Assembly (NCBI GenBank): GCA_905221605.1
Contig: CAJNDS010002551.1
Span: 315,001-367,750, forward strand
Reading direction: 5' to 3'
Source: Symbiodinium natans
Taxonomy: Eukaryota; Sar; Dinophyceae; Suessiales; Symbiodiniaceae
Length of the DNA stretch: 52,750 bases
The translations under genes were made by a program, and so were the position numbers. Positions 43,694-52,750 of the stretch are shown here, piece after piece (the stretch's first letter is position 1; the number at the start of each line of letters is the position of its first letter). The notes beneath the pieces are model-generated. The model worked only from the letters and a program-made list of their open reading frames with translations, made no database searches and was not told the DNA's origin.

Positions 43694-43780
43694 TGAAGGA
43701 CATGAACCAGCGGCGAGAGCTTCTTACTGAGCTGCTCGAGGACACAGATTGCGTCAGCTTGTTGGCCGAGACAGAGAGAG
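43694..43780 (+). CDS. Exon of unknown protein
   Basis: After GTACAG|G the frame reads VKDMNQRRELLTELLEDTDC, then VSLLAETE, strongly helical and charged. It then runs into a GA repeat, where the exon must end or the gene is interrupted. Confidence 0.4.
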
Positions 43781-43980
43781 AGGGAGAGAGAGAGAGAGGG
43801 GACTCCGAAGTGCTGAAAGTGCTGAGAGGAGGAGGAAGAAGAAGAAGAAGAAGAAGAGAGAGAGAGGGGGTAGGGTAACTTCCCTACTCCTCATGCCCCG
43901 TAGAAGAAAAGAAGAAGAAGAAGAGAGCGAGACAGACGAGAGAGACGAGAGAGAGAGAGAGAGAGAGGGAGAGAGACTGA
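43777..43980 (+). repeat. GA / GAAGAA low-complexity block
   Basis: AGAGAGGG and GAAGAA runs with a short unique insert at 43880-43910 (CTACTCCTCATGCCCCGTAG). Confidence 0.9.
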
Positions 43981-44128
43981 CCTTCGCGGGGGTGTAAAGC
44001 TGGTCAGGAGCGGGAGCGGGCGCGCCTAGGCGCGGGGCCAGCCCCATGCCCCAAAGACAGAAAGAAAGACTGACCTTCGGACTGGCGCGCCCCTCGGGGC
44101 AGCTCCTCCCCTCTGGGGGGTTAAGCGT

Positions 44129-45463
44129 GTGGAGAGAGGGAGAGAGAGGGAGAGAGAGGACAGCCGCAACCCCGGGGGAACCAACGCGCGGCCGCAGCCG
44201 ACCCGTGCGAAAGATGGTGTCACAAAGCCGTCCGCAGCCCAACCCATAGCGGGGTCCGCCTCGCTCCCAGTGGCCCGGCCGTGGCCAGCGGACGTTCCTC
44301 TTCCCGCTGCTGGCGTCACGAGTGCACACACGTACAGACCACCGACCCTGCCACTGGCGCAAGCAGCATTAGTCCACTCGTCATCGCCCAGACGTCAGCC
44401 ATCGCCGTTTGGAAGCAGCGCCATTGCCATCGTGGAGTCATTGTGGGCGTCAGCCCCGTTGCTCAACGGACCAGGTGTGCCCGTTTTTGATGCTGCGTTG
44501 GATCTTTTTGCCATCCATGACATGACAGAGCATTGGTGTGCGAGTCGGGGAGCGTTACACCCGAGCCAAGCTCCCCCGCGTTTGGAGCCAGGCCTTGGGC
44601 AATGGCTTCCCTTATGGCGGCATTGGCGGCCGCACCTGAGGCAACTTCGTGAGGCCGTAGCCGAAGAGGTCGTGCAGTTGGTGGAGGACTGTTCCGAGGA
44701 GGTGCATGAGTGGTTTGCGACTTTGAAGCCTCATGTGAAGCTAGCGTACGGCGGCAAACAGGGCCAGTGCAACATGAAGCTTCCAGTGATCAAACTCTTG
44801 GCGGCGAAGCTGGGCTGGGGCGACATGGCGTTGTTCGAAGAGATGCACCGTGGCTTTCCGTTGCTAGGACACATACGGCCTGGACTGGGCTGGCGATTGC
44901 GGGGAGACAGCAAGTACGCCAAGCCGCAAGACATCCAGGACTTCTTCGAGGAGAATCACGCCTTTGTTCAGAAGAAGCTTCGCCGTGGGAAAGTCGACCC
45001 ATGTTGGCGCAAGATGGCAGATGAGATCGCGGCCGACGTTGAGTTGGGGCGCATGGAAGGCCCTTTTGCAGCCCCGGCCTCATGGTGCAAGACGACGGTC
45101 CCGTTGGCTTCTCATGCTCACGCAGCCACGCTGATGCCAGCGCCGGAGGGGTGGACTCCGTGTTCCTTCGCGTTCGCAGTGCGCCAGATTGGCTCTGATG
45201 GCAGGGAGAAGATCCGTCGCGCGGAGGACTGGCGCCAGTCTGGTGCAAATAAGACCGTCGGAGTACCCGACACTCCTGCGTACCATGGCATCGAAGCATT
45301 CTTGCACTTGGCGAGAGCAGTGAAGAGAGAGCTCAACCACTCTGTCGGTGCCCTTCGCTTGTGGCTCCTCAAGCCCCGTGGAAGAAAAAGAAGAAGAAGA
45401 AGAACAAGAAGAAGAAGAAGAAAACGAAGAAGAGAAGAAGGAGAGCGACCGTTGTTTGCGTAG
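44129..45463 (+). mobile_element. Truncated reverse-transcriptase-like retroelement ORF
   Basis: A 444-codon frame. Residues about 85-420 are GC-rich protein text with the hallmarks of a retroelement polymerase ORF common in dinoflagellate genomes: GFPLLGHIRPGLGWRLRGD, FFEENHAFVQKKLRRGKVDP, EIAADVELGRMEGPF, CSFAFAVRQIGSDGREKIRR, EDWRQSGANKTVGVPD. This matches the N-terminal palm/fingers region. The catalytic Y/F-x-D-D is not reached: after LRLW (about 45365) the frame turns into Arg-rich text from a GAA repeat and stops. Start codon and 5' limit are uncertain, since the first about 80 residues come from low-complexity DNA. No LTR, integrase or RNase H is visible. An inactive fragment. Confidence 0.65.
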
Positions 45464-45535
45464 TTCCCGTAGTAGGAGAAGAAGAAGAAGAAGAAGAAAA
45501 AGATGGGACAGAGAGAGAGAGAGAGAGAGCGACCT
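45380..45535 (+). repeat. GAAGAA and GA microsatellite
   Basis: Two GAA runs (45384-45440, 45474-45502) and a GA run (45508-45528). CCCCGTGGAAGAAAAAGAAG at 45378 resembles CCCCGTAGAAGAAAAGAAG at 43899, and TTCCCGTAG near 45463 begins a third similar unit. Confidence 0.9.
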
Positions 45536-45639
45536 TTGGGAAGACCCTTCCGGGGGTGAGAATAACCAAGAATGACAATTACACCACCGAAGACCCCAAA
45601 CAGTCCAAGGCACGTCAAAGAAATTCCAAGAAACAGTGC

Positions 45640-45745
45640 AGACGAGACGAAGGGAGACAAAGGGAGGCAAGGAGCGCAGCAACCCCACATGAAGGGAGAC
45701 CAAGGGAGACAAAGGGAGACAAAGGGAGACGAGGAGCCCAGGAAC
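45640..45745 (+). repeat. GGGAGACAAA minisatellite
   Basis: Copies of AAGGGAGACA / AAGGGAGACC at 45650-45670 and 45690-45732, the later ones in tandem at 10 bp. Confidence 0.75.
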
Positions 45746-45822
45746 CCGGCAACAGTCCTCAGAATGTCGGCAATCCCTGAATGAATTTGAAACCCCAACA
45801 GTAGACTGTTTGGAAGAAAACA

Positions 45823-45825
45823 CAT

Positions 45826-45871
<46 letters not shown>

Positions 45872-45969
45872 GCACACGCACACGCACACGCACACGCACA
45901 CGCACACGCACACGCACACGCACACGCACACGCACACGCACACGCACACGCACACGCACACGCACACAC

Positions 45970-46003
<34 letters not shown>
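45823..46003 (+). repeat. CA and CACACG microsatellite
   Basis: CA dinucleotides (45827-45869), then about 17 CACACG hexamers (45870-45965), then CA again. Confidence 0.95.
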
Positions 46004-46007
<4 letters not shown>

Positions 46008-46009
46008 GG

Positions 46010-46190
46010 AGGCTTCTTGTTGCGCCATGTCACCGATCATTCAGGACAGCCCGGCAGACCTAAAACGTTTGGTAACGCCAATCCTGCACTATAGCATCAC
46101 CATGAATGTGCTGATTGGCTTTCTTGAGAAGGCACGGCGCTGCTTGATCATGGAGCACGCGGATTGTTCAAGTACATGCAATGGCTAGGC
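46010..46190 (+). CDS. Possible exon, unknown protein
   Basis: The frame reads SPIIQDSPADLKRLVTPILH, then MNVLIGFLEKARRCLIMEH, and stops at 46188. It looks coding-like and helical. A further piece at 46205-46250 reads FEEVLLDEDRNRIL. No family recognised. Confidence 0.3.
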
Positions 46191-46479
46191 CGACAAAACC
46201 AGCCGAACCTTCGAGGAGGTGCTTTTGGATGAGGACAGGAACCGGATTTTAGGTGCGCACCGACATGAATAGTCTGGTTTTATTGGGCTGGATTGCTTTG
46301 GGACACTGCATATGAGCCGCGGCCACGATCCTCAATTTGGTTCTGGTAATTCAAAGCTTTCGGAACAGCAGAGTTGTGCTAAAGTTGTGTTTGTTTTTTG
46401 CTTGTCAAAGTGAAGGGACTCCATGAACAGGCGTTGCTGCGTTGCTCTGCAAGCGTGCACACAGGATTCAAAGACCATT

Positions 46480-46795
46480 TCAGCTGCCACGCTTGAGGAG
46501 AGCCTAAACGTGTTGCGGGGCATCCGTGACAAAGTGGACGCCAATGGTGACAAGGATGCTTGACTGCATGCATGAGAGGTTACTCTGAGTTGATCATACA
46601 GACCCGAAGAGGCTGCCGCAGAACTGCTCGAAGAGTACGATGCCAGATCGAGGCCGGCCATGGCTTCGCTTTCCGCTTTCGGATTTCTGATGAGTTCGTC
46701 TCGTCGATTCGGTTGCACTAGGCCTGCATCAAAACCTCCAAAGTCGATGCTGCCGGTCGATTCGGAGTCGAAATTTGTAGGAGAATATGTACAGG
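46480..46795 (+). CDS. Two exons of an unknown, possibly EF-hand-like protein
   Basis: 46479-46562 reads SAATLEESLNVLRGIRDKVD, then ANGDKDA; D-A-N-G-D-K-D resembles an EF-hand loop but is cut short. 46604-46795 reads PEEAAAELLEEYDARSRPAM, then ASLSAFGFLMSSS, ending VGEYVQ before a GT donor (GTAAGC at 46796). The second is a clean open exon with no ATG at its start. Confidence 0.4.
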
Positions 46796-46799
46796 TAAG

Positions 46800-47790
46800 C
46801 GGTTGTCCCAATGCTGTGCGTTGTGAGTTACAGTGAGTGCTTATGCACGAGTTCCTTTGACCATTGCCCGACTGTGTTGATGACATGCTGCAGCAGCAAA
46901 TGCTACAAGATGCTAGAAACGCACAACTCTGTCTGAAAACGTTCTCGGAACAACCCAACCCTAACACGTGGCCGAACGTGGCAGAGTATGCATGGCCGTG
47001 CAAGGCAACCGCGGTTATTCGCGTAGCCTAGGATATGCTACTTGTTCGGAATCGGGTTTCGGCAAGCTGCACAGCACTTGTGGCCTGAATTGGTTTGCAT
47101 TTCTGAAGGGATGGCCCCTTGTTCCAACATGTTCCAAAACTGTGAAAAAGGGTCTCGATTTCACGAAAGCGTCGTCATAGCACACGCAAGCAGGAACCAA
47201 ACCATTACTCAAGAAGAATGCTTGGGCCAGACTTTTTGGCATTTCAGTACGTTGCCGCGCATGCCGCTAGTAGTGTCCAGCAGACAGGCCATCAGAAACA
47301 TGCAAAGCGCTTTACCAGAAAGTTTATCAACAGTACCAATCAAAAGCAGACTACCGGAATCACGAATCATCTCTCACAACAGTACCAATAGCAAGGAAAA
47401 TATGCTGACTCGCGTATGTCTTGGACAAGCGTTGGTGTTCGTTGCCGTACGGCTACGACTGTACGAAGTTTACTGCAGGAAATGGTGAGCCCAGAAAAGT
47501 GTTAGTCGATCTGGACAAAGAAGCTGATATCCCGCTGCCTTGCAGTTCTGCTCGAATGGCACGAGGCTACTGGCTTCTGATCTGCAAGAGAAGAAGTTGG
47601 AAGAAGAGCAGGCATCAGTCGCTTGTCAGCCTTGCCGAGCGTTGTACGGCTGTGGGAATTGGAGACAGGAGCGGCGAGTGGCAGATGTCACCACACTGGC
47701 GCAGATCATGAACTGGGGCCAGAAATGCAAGAAGGTGAAGATCTGAAAACTGGGTGCATTGATAAGATCTGAAAAAACAAGCGTCTTACA
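46800..47790. other. Weak exon candidates only
   Basis: 47420-47520 (SLPYGYDCTKFTAGNGEPRK) and 47545-47625 (SDLQEKKLEEEQASVA) may be exons preceding the TPR gene. The rest is featureless. Confidence 0.3.
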
Positions 47791-47802
47791 CTTCCCTACC
47801 AG

Positions 47803-50192
47803 GATGGCCTCGTTGAGTGGGAGCAGGGAAACTACGCTGAAGCACGTGCCAGCTGGAGGCCATACATTGCTGCAAAGACGTCGCTGATGATCCGGTGGCT
47901 GTCCTAATCTTCACCTGACCAGACAAGCGCATGACACGCTGCGCCCTTTCAAGGCCGCTTGACCGGAGACCACCTTCAGCTTAGAGTTGCCCGAATAAAG
48001 TCACATTCCAGAGACTTCATGTGTGTGGGAGCATAGGCGGCAGACAAAGAAACGAATGAGCTGCTGTTCGAACTTCATGCGGCTGTTCTGAAGAACCTCG
48101 CGCAGGCAAAGTTGAAGCCGCAATGTTCAGCAGCACATGTGTAGCAACAAAGTGCTACAACCTAGTAACAAGTGGCAGAAGAGGCGTGCATGAAGCTCGG
48201 ATACTGGAACGAGGCATCCAAGGCCATGCATTGGGGTCGTGTTTGCCGTCTCAAACATCACGCTCATTCAAAAGATCCAGCATGTCAGGTGTCAGCAATC
48301 GCCACCCAGCTCTGCCCAGAAGATCACAAGGCCGTCAGAGAGTATGCTTTGATTCAGAACATCGAGGCATGTCATGCCTGTGTACAGGCATATGTCAGTG
48401 TACCTGTCAATGTTGAGGCGTGGTTTCGGCGGGCATGCGCCTTGGAAGGTTTGGGCGACCTTCTCGAGGCTCAGCATCGAGAAGTGACGAAGTGCCGAGT
48501 GAAGCAAATGGAACTCAGCCATCCCCGAGTCCTGGAGTCTGTGCTGGTTGCCTGGTATGTTCTGATCGCAGGCCGAAAGATGCCTGCAAAAGATCGACGA
48601 ATGTTCAGTCGGCCGACCCGATCGCCTTCGTATCGCAAAGGACATCCAGGCAATTGCTTGCGATGTGAAAGTCTTCTACTTTATGTTGTCTTTGGCCAAG
48701 ACAGTTCCCGCAGATTCCAGCAGGTACATTCAGCAAACATGCAGACTTTGACAGGCCAAGCGTGAGAAGCTGCAAGCCCTGCGAGAGCGGGCCGATGTCT
48801 CAATCACGTGAGCCCAATCCTGCATGGCTGCCTTCATGGGGTGCCGAAAGGAGCAGGCATCACTCAAGAAAACAATGGAGAAGGCTCTCGGCAGGCACTT
48901 CTGAAAGCCTTGAAGCCATGTCTGGTATGTTTGGTTGTCCTCTTGTCGTGGTTAACGACATTGCGCAAGCTCACAAAATCTCAAACGTTGCAGGAGCGTG
49001 TTCAGCGAAGAGCGTCAGGTGCGCTTCATGCAAGAGGTCACTGCCGAGAGTATGCCGAGGGCAGTCCTGCTAAGGTTGCTCAAACCGAAGCTGCTGCAAA
49101 TGACCTGCTTGAGTCGGACGCGCCGCTCGAACTTGGCTATGTTCTTCCATGCTCTTCCTCTGGCATTCAAGGAGTTTGATGCGACAGACAAACAGCCCTC
49201 AAGTCAGGCAACGACGAGCCTTGCCAACTCCGAACGGGCTATTCCAGGCTTGGAGCGCAGGGCCAATCAAAGCAGACAAGTAAAATGTAGCATCTGCTTT
49301 CCGAGCTTTCGAGCGCCGCGCTGTTCGGAGCCTGAGGACTCCAACCGCAAGCACTTGACACGAGAAGGTGCTAAGGACCGTATCCTTGAGCAGCAGAATG
49401 TGATGCCAGCATTGTGCTTGCCTTGCAGTGCTCACACGGCTTGCCGGACAGCTTACTCGCAGAGTAAAGTCAGCATAAGTCAGCAACGGCTTGCTGTCTT
49501 GCATTTTTCCTAGACTGGAGAAGTGACAAGTCTCTTCCGCTTTCGGCTTGGTGAAATGTAGGCTGCCCTTATTCAGGACCTGCTGCATGCTCTGCGTGAC
49601 GCATACAAAGACAGTACGTTTCAGAAGCAGGCGCTGACTGGCATGTTTGTTGAGCATCTTCACGAATCAGCCTGATCTGAGCTCATGAGGTCCTAAAGCT
49701 CGCACGTGATGTTCGCGGTGAAAAGGCAGCCAGCTGTGTGAAGGTCACAGAAACTGCGGTTTGGTTGATACTTGTAAAGTACAAGGGGTCTGTTGTTATC
49801 TTAAGCTGTACTCGAAGATGGTTCTTAGACGTTCGCCACTCGCATAGCTTTACAAGTATCAGCAGTTTTGTTAAGCCTGCCCGATCACCATCTAGTGCGC
49901 ACATGTGTGCAAGCAATTGTTGATGTCGCCGCCAGCGCCCCTTTCTCGCCAACCTCGCCAAAGTTGTTTGGGGCTTACGTCGGGGCATTGGGGCTTGCAT
50001 CCATTTTGCTGTGAGCTGCAGTGGGCTTTTGCCAAATCAAGGCGCTGCCTTTGCAGAAGCCCGTCTTGGAGAAGCAGCGCACTCAAGCCATCGAAAGCAT
50101 GATTTCGAGTGCTGCAGCCGAGTCATAAGGTTCGGCTTTGAACCCAGCGAGAAGGGGCTAAAAGAAATGATGCGAGCAGTACAGGCTGCCTT
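47803..50192 (+). CDS. TPR-repeat protein, many short exons
   Basis: A tetratricopeptide-repeat protein, resembling the TPR part of FKBP-type co-chaperones. Exons read: 47803-47859 GLVEWEQGNYAEARASW; 48037-about 48110 ELHAAVLKNLAQAKLK; about 48187-48230 KLGYWNEASKA; about 48398-48468 VNVEAWFRRACALEGLGD; 48572-48649 AERCLQKIDECSVGRPDRLR; 48755-48796 AKREKLQALRERAD; 48857-48894 KKTMEKALG; 48994-49018 SVFSEERQ; 49562-49630 IQDLLHALRDAYKDSTFQKQ; 49690-about 49716 VLKLARDV; about 50057-50080 KPVLEK; 50134-50192 FGFEPSEKGLKEMMRAV. Joins such as GDLLE|AERCLQK and RIAKDIQ|AKREKLQ support the reading. Donors are GC at 48469, 48650, 48895, 49631 and GT at 48797, 49019. Some boundaries and the 5' end are open. 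Partner unknown; a scaffold or chaperone-binding role is inferred from the family. Confidence 0.7.
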
Positions 50193-50199
50193 GGCTCTT

Positions 50200-51200
50200 G
50201 TCGCTCTTTTCTCTAATTCAGAGCATCTTCGACTGGCCTTGCTTGGACTATCTTGTATTCAAATCGTGCAAACCGTGGAAGGACTACACACGTGGGCCGA
50301 AGGCGGACGAGAGAGTCAAGAGGTGCAATGCGTGAGTGTGGCAGAGCTGCCAAAGGTTTGCAATGGTGTCCGATGGTGTGTGCCGCCAGGGCCGCTGATG
50401 AGACGACAGTCGCGCTCTACGGGGCGCCTTGTCCCATCCGAGGAGTACTCGGTCGTGCTGTGGCAAATCACTGTGGCTCAGGTCATGTACGACACGCTCA
50501 CTCTTCCAGACGACCGCGCCATACGGCCACAGTTGGAGGCTTCCTGCCGGAACTGCACACAAACACGTCAGTAAAGTAAAGTCCGCTACAGGCAAGACTT
50601 GGCCGAAACCACGACGATGAAGACGGTGAAAGTTGAGGCTGCTCGACTCTGCCACACGAGTTCTACCGCTGTGTCTTTTCAGATCATTTCAGATCTCTTT
50701 TGCCTGGCTCGCAGAGGCCGGTGCTTTCCACCAAAGCAGTGCACCAGCTGCTCTGGTACACCAAAAACAGCCAAATACTGACTACCTCCATCTCATGGTT
50801 TATGTTTTCTGTCTTCAGGATAAGTGAATTTGAGTCAGGCGGCCGAAGCTAATTTTTACAAGAAGAAATTTCTAGGAAATTACAGGAAATTTCAAAATGC
50901 CGCGCGATCAGGCGATGGCAAGGCGGACCACACTATTTCCTTGAGGAAAGGAATGAAGGAAATATCTATGGAATACATATACCCCCACCAGTTTTGCGAT
51001 TTGTTTTTGTGGTGATTCTATTTGTTAATTTCTGATTATTTAAATTTGCGGTGTAATCTAGAAAAAGCTGGGATTTGCGATGTATATCCCTATAAAAGGC
51101 TACGGGCTCGACCCCTATTTTCGCTCTGCGGCCGCCCCGTCGGATGCCCCGCCTCCTCTTCCGGTCCATTTGGCTGCTTGTGAGGGCCTTGCAGGGGGAT
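50200..51200. other. No supported gene
   Basis: Short frames on both strands only; the sequence becomes AT-rich at 50840-51080. Confidence 0.35.
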
Positions 51201-51204
51201 CCTG

Positions 51205-51288
51205 AAAATTCCGGGAATTTTAACGCTTATTGTCTAAAAATCCCGGGAATTTTGGGAATTCCCCGGAGCTGAAAATTCCCGGAATTTT
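51205..51288 (+). repeat. Three copies of a 17-bp palindrome
   Basis: AAAATTCCGGGAATTTT at 51205-51221, AAAATCCCGGGAATTTT at 51237-51253 and AAAATTCCCGGAATTTT at 51272-51288. The first and third are perfect 8-bp inverted repeats around one base; GGGAATTCCCC (51254-51264) adds another. They sit directly before the satellite. Confidence 0.85.
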
Positions 51289-51299
51289 AGGAATTGTCC

Positions 51300-52750
51300 G
51301 GATTGAGGTTTGGGCTTTCCTTGGGCTGTCACGGCGTTGTCCGCTTGGTCCGCTTGGGTGGTTTTTGGCTGTCACGGTGTTGTCCGCTTGGTCGGTTTTG
51401 GGCTGTCACGGCGTTGTCCGCTTGGTCCGCTTGGGCGGTTTTGGGCTGTCACGGTGCTGTCCGCTTGGTCGGTTTTGGGCTGTCACGGTGTTGTCCGCTT
51501 GGGCGGTTTTGGGCTGTCACGGTGCTGTCCGCTTGGTCGGTTTTGGGCTGTCACGGTGTTGTCCGCTTGGTCCGCTTGGGCGGTTTTGGGCTGTCACGGT
51601 GCTGTCCGCTTGGTCGGTTTTCGGCTGTCACGGTGTTGTCCGCTTGGGCGGTTTTGGGCTGTCACGGTGTTGTCTGCTTGGTCGGTTTTGGGCTGTCACG
51701 GTGTTGTCCGCTTGGGCGGCTTTGGGCTGTCGCGGTGTTGTCCGCTTGGGCGGTTTTTGGTTGTCACGGTGCTGTCCGCTTGGTCGGTTTTGGGCCGTCA
51801 TGGTGTTGTCCGTTTGTTTTGGGTTGTCACGGTGTTGTCTGTTTGGTCGGATGTTCGTTGTCACGGTGTTGTCCGCTTGGGCGGTTTTTGGTTGTCACGG
51901 TGCTGTCCGCTTGGTCGGTTTTGGGCCGTCATGGTGTTGTCCGTTTGTTTTGGGTTGTCACGGTGTTGTCTGTTTGGTCGGATGTTCGTTGTCACGGTGT
52001 TGTCTGCTTGGTCGGTTTTGGGTTGTTATGGTGTTGTCCGCTTGGTCTGCTTTGGTGGTTTTGGGTTGTCATGGTGTTGTCTGTTTGGTCGGTTTTGGGT
52101 TGTTGTGGTATTGTCCGTTTGGTCCGCTTGGGTGGTTTTGGGTTGTCATGGTGTTGTCTGCTTGGTCGGTTTTGGGCTGTCACGGTGTTGTCTGCTTGGG
52201 CGGTTTTGGGCTGTCACGGTGCTGTCCGCTTGGTCGGTTTTGGGTTGTCACGGTGTTGTCCGCTTGGTCCGCTTAGGCGGTTTCGGGCTGTCACGGTATT
52301 GTCTGCTTGGTCGGTTTTGGGCTATCACAATTTGTTCGCCTGATCCGCTTGGGTGGTTTTGGGCTGTCACGGTGTTGTCCGCTTGGTTGGTTTTGGGCTG
52401 TCATAGTGTTGTCCGCTTGGTCCGCTTGGGTGGTTTTGGGTTGTCACGGTCTTGTCCGCTTGGGCGGCTTTGGGTTGTCACGATGTTGTCCGCTTGGGCG
52501 GTTTTGGGTTGTCACAGTGTTGTCCGCTTCGTCGTTTGGGGTGTCATGGTGTTGTCCGCTTGGGTGGTTTTGGGTTGTCACGAAATTGTCTACTTGGTCG
52601 GTTTTGGGCTGTCATGGTGTTGTCCGCTTGGGCGGTTTTGGGCTCTCATGGTGTTGTCTGCTTGGTCGGTTTTGGGTTGTCACGGTGTTGTTCGCTTGGT
52701 CCGCTTGGGCGATTTTGGGTTGTCATGGTGTTGTCTGCTTGGTCGGTTTT
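51300..52750 (+). repeat. 34-bp satellite array, continuing past the window
   Basis: About 40 tandem units of the form TTGTCCGCTTGGGCGG, TTTTGGGCTGTCACGGTG (34 bp), many carrying an extra 9 bp from duplication of TCCGCTTGG (43 bp). Because 34 is not a multiple of three, the plus frames cycle and stay open for about 350 codons, giving repeated CCPLGRFWAVTVLSAWS-type text; I regard these as non-coding. Differences between units are mainly C/T at CpG positions (CACGG/CATGG, CCGC/CTGC, GGCGG/GGTGG). Confidence 0.95.

Noticed and set aside
45080-46033. Minus-strand frames of about 300 codons with Cys-Val repeats
   Set aside because: They run through the CA/CACACG and GAA repeats and the antisense of the retroelement ORF.
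51230-52276. Two overlapping open frames of about 350 codons reading a repetitive Cys/Trp/Leu-rich protein
   Set aside because: They are products of a 34-bp tandem repeat lacking stop codons in the plus frames; both frames are equally open and the peptide simply cycles with the unit.

Overview
The window looks like nuclear DNA from a dinoflagellate, most likely Symbiodiniaceae or a relative. The reasons are: coding sequence cut into many very short exons; introns that start with GC as often as or more often than GT, a few apparently with GA, and that almost always end AG before an exon G; every supported gene on the plus strand; TTTAGGG-type interstitial telomeric arrays; abundant microsatellites and G-runs; MORN, PPR, TPR and degraded reverse-transcriptase genes; and no operons, bacterial promoters or rRNA. 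No species can be named from the sequence alone.

Layout. 1-398 is the 3' end of a MORN-repeat gene. About 0.57-15 kb holds scattered exons of a repetitive protein family that I do not recognise by name. It is recognisable because two motifs recur: Y-x-[FLV]-x-x-x-V-x-N-P, often followed by TP and W, and [IV]-x-[IV]-x-AP-x-G. Between them lie telomere-like and G-rich repeats (1.86-2.32 kb). 17.9-19.5 kb is an XPB/ERCC3-like helicase. 20.1-20.5 kb is a 54-bp tandem repeat. 21.1-22.1 kb has exons of an unknown Ser/RG-rich protein. 23.8-25.3 kb is an unspliced PPR gene, followed by an unknown ORF (25.46-26.26 kb). 28.3-30.1 kb returns to the repeated family. 31.1-32.4 kb is a protein-methyltransferase gene in three visible exons. 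Further repeated-family exons (32.4-33.3 kb) begin about 50 bp after its stop.

The clearest find is 34.9-38.4 kb, a kynureninase gene read as at least 23 exons of about 27-115 bp. Most of its introns can be placed to the base because the spliced reading matches the known protein almost residue for residue. Of 20 resolved donors, about 12 are GC, 6 GT and 2 GA. 38.5-39.4 kb is a complex repeat block (AT-repeat, G-runs, CCCTAAA array, CATATATA octamer). A single-exon cupin gene with an N-terminal leader follows (40.38-40.81 kb), then unassigned exon-like segments (41.7-43.8 kb) and a truncated reverse-transcriptase-like ORF (44.1-45.4 kb) bracketed by GA/GAA repeats. Next come a CA/CACACG microsatellite, a TPR-protein gene (47.8-50.2 kb), three copies of a short palindrome (51.2-51.3 kb) and a 34-bp satellite running off the window end.

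Functionally the genes look unrelated: amino-acid catabolism, DNA repair/transcription helicase, organelle RNA binding, protein methylation and TPR scaffolding. This fits dinoflagellate gene order, where neighbours share direction but not pathway. Exon calls rest on reading the sequence by eye; the transcripts were not available.
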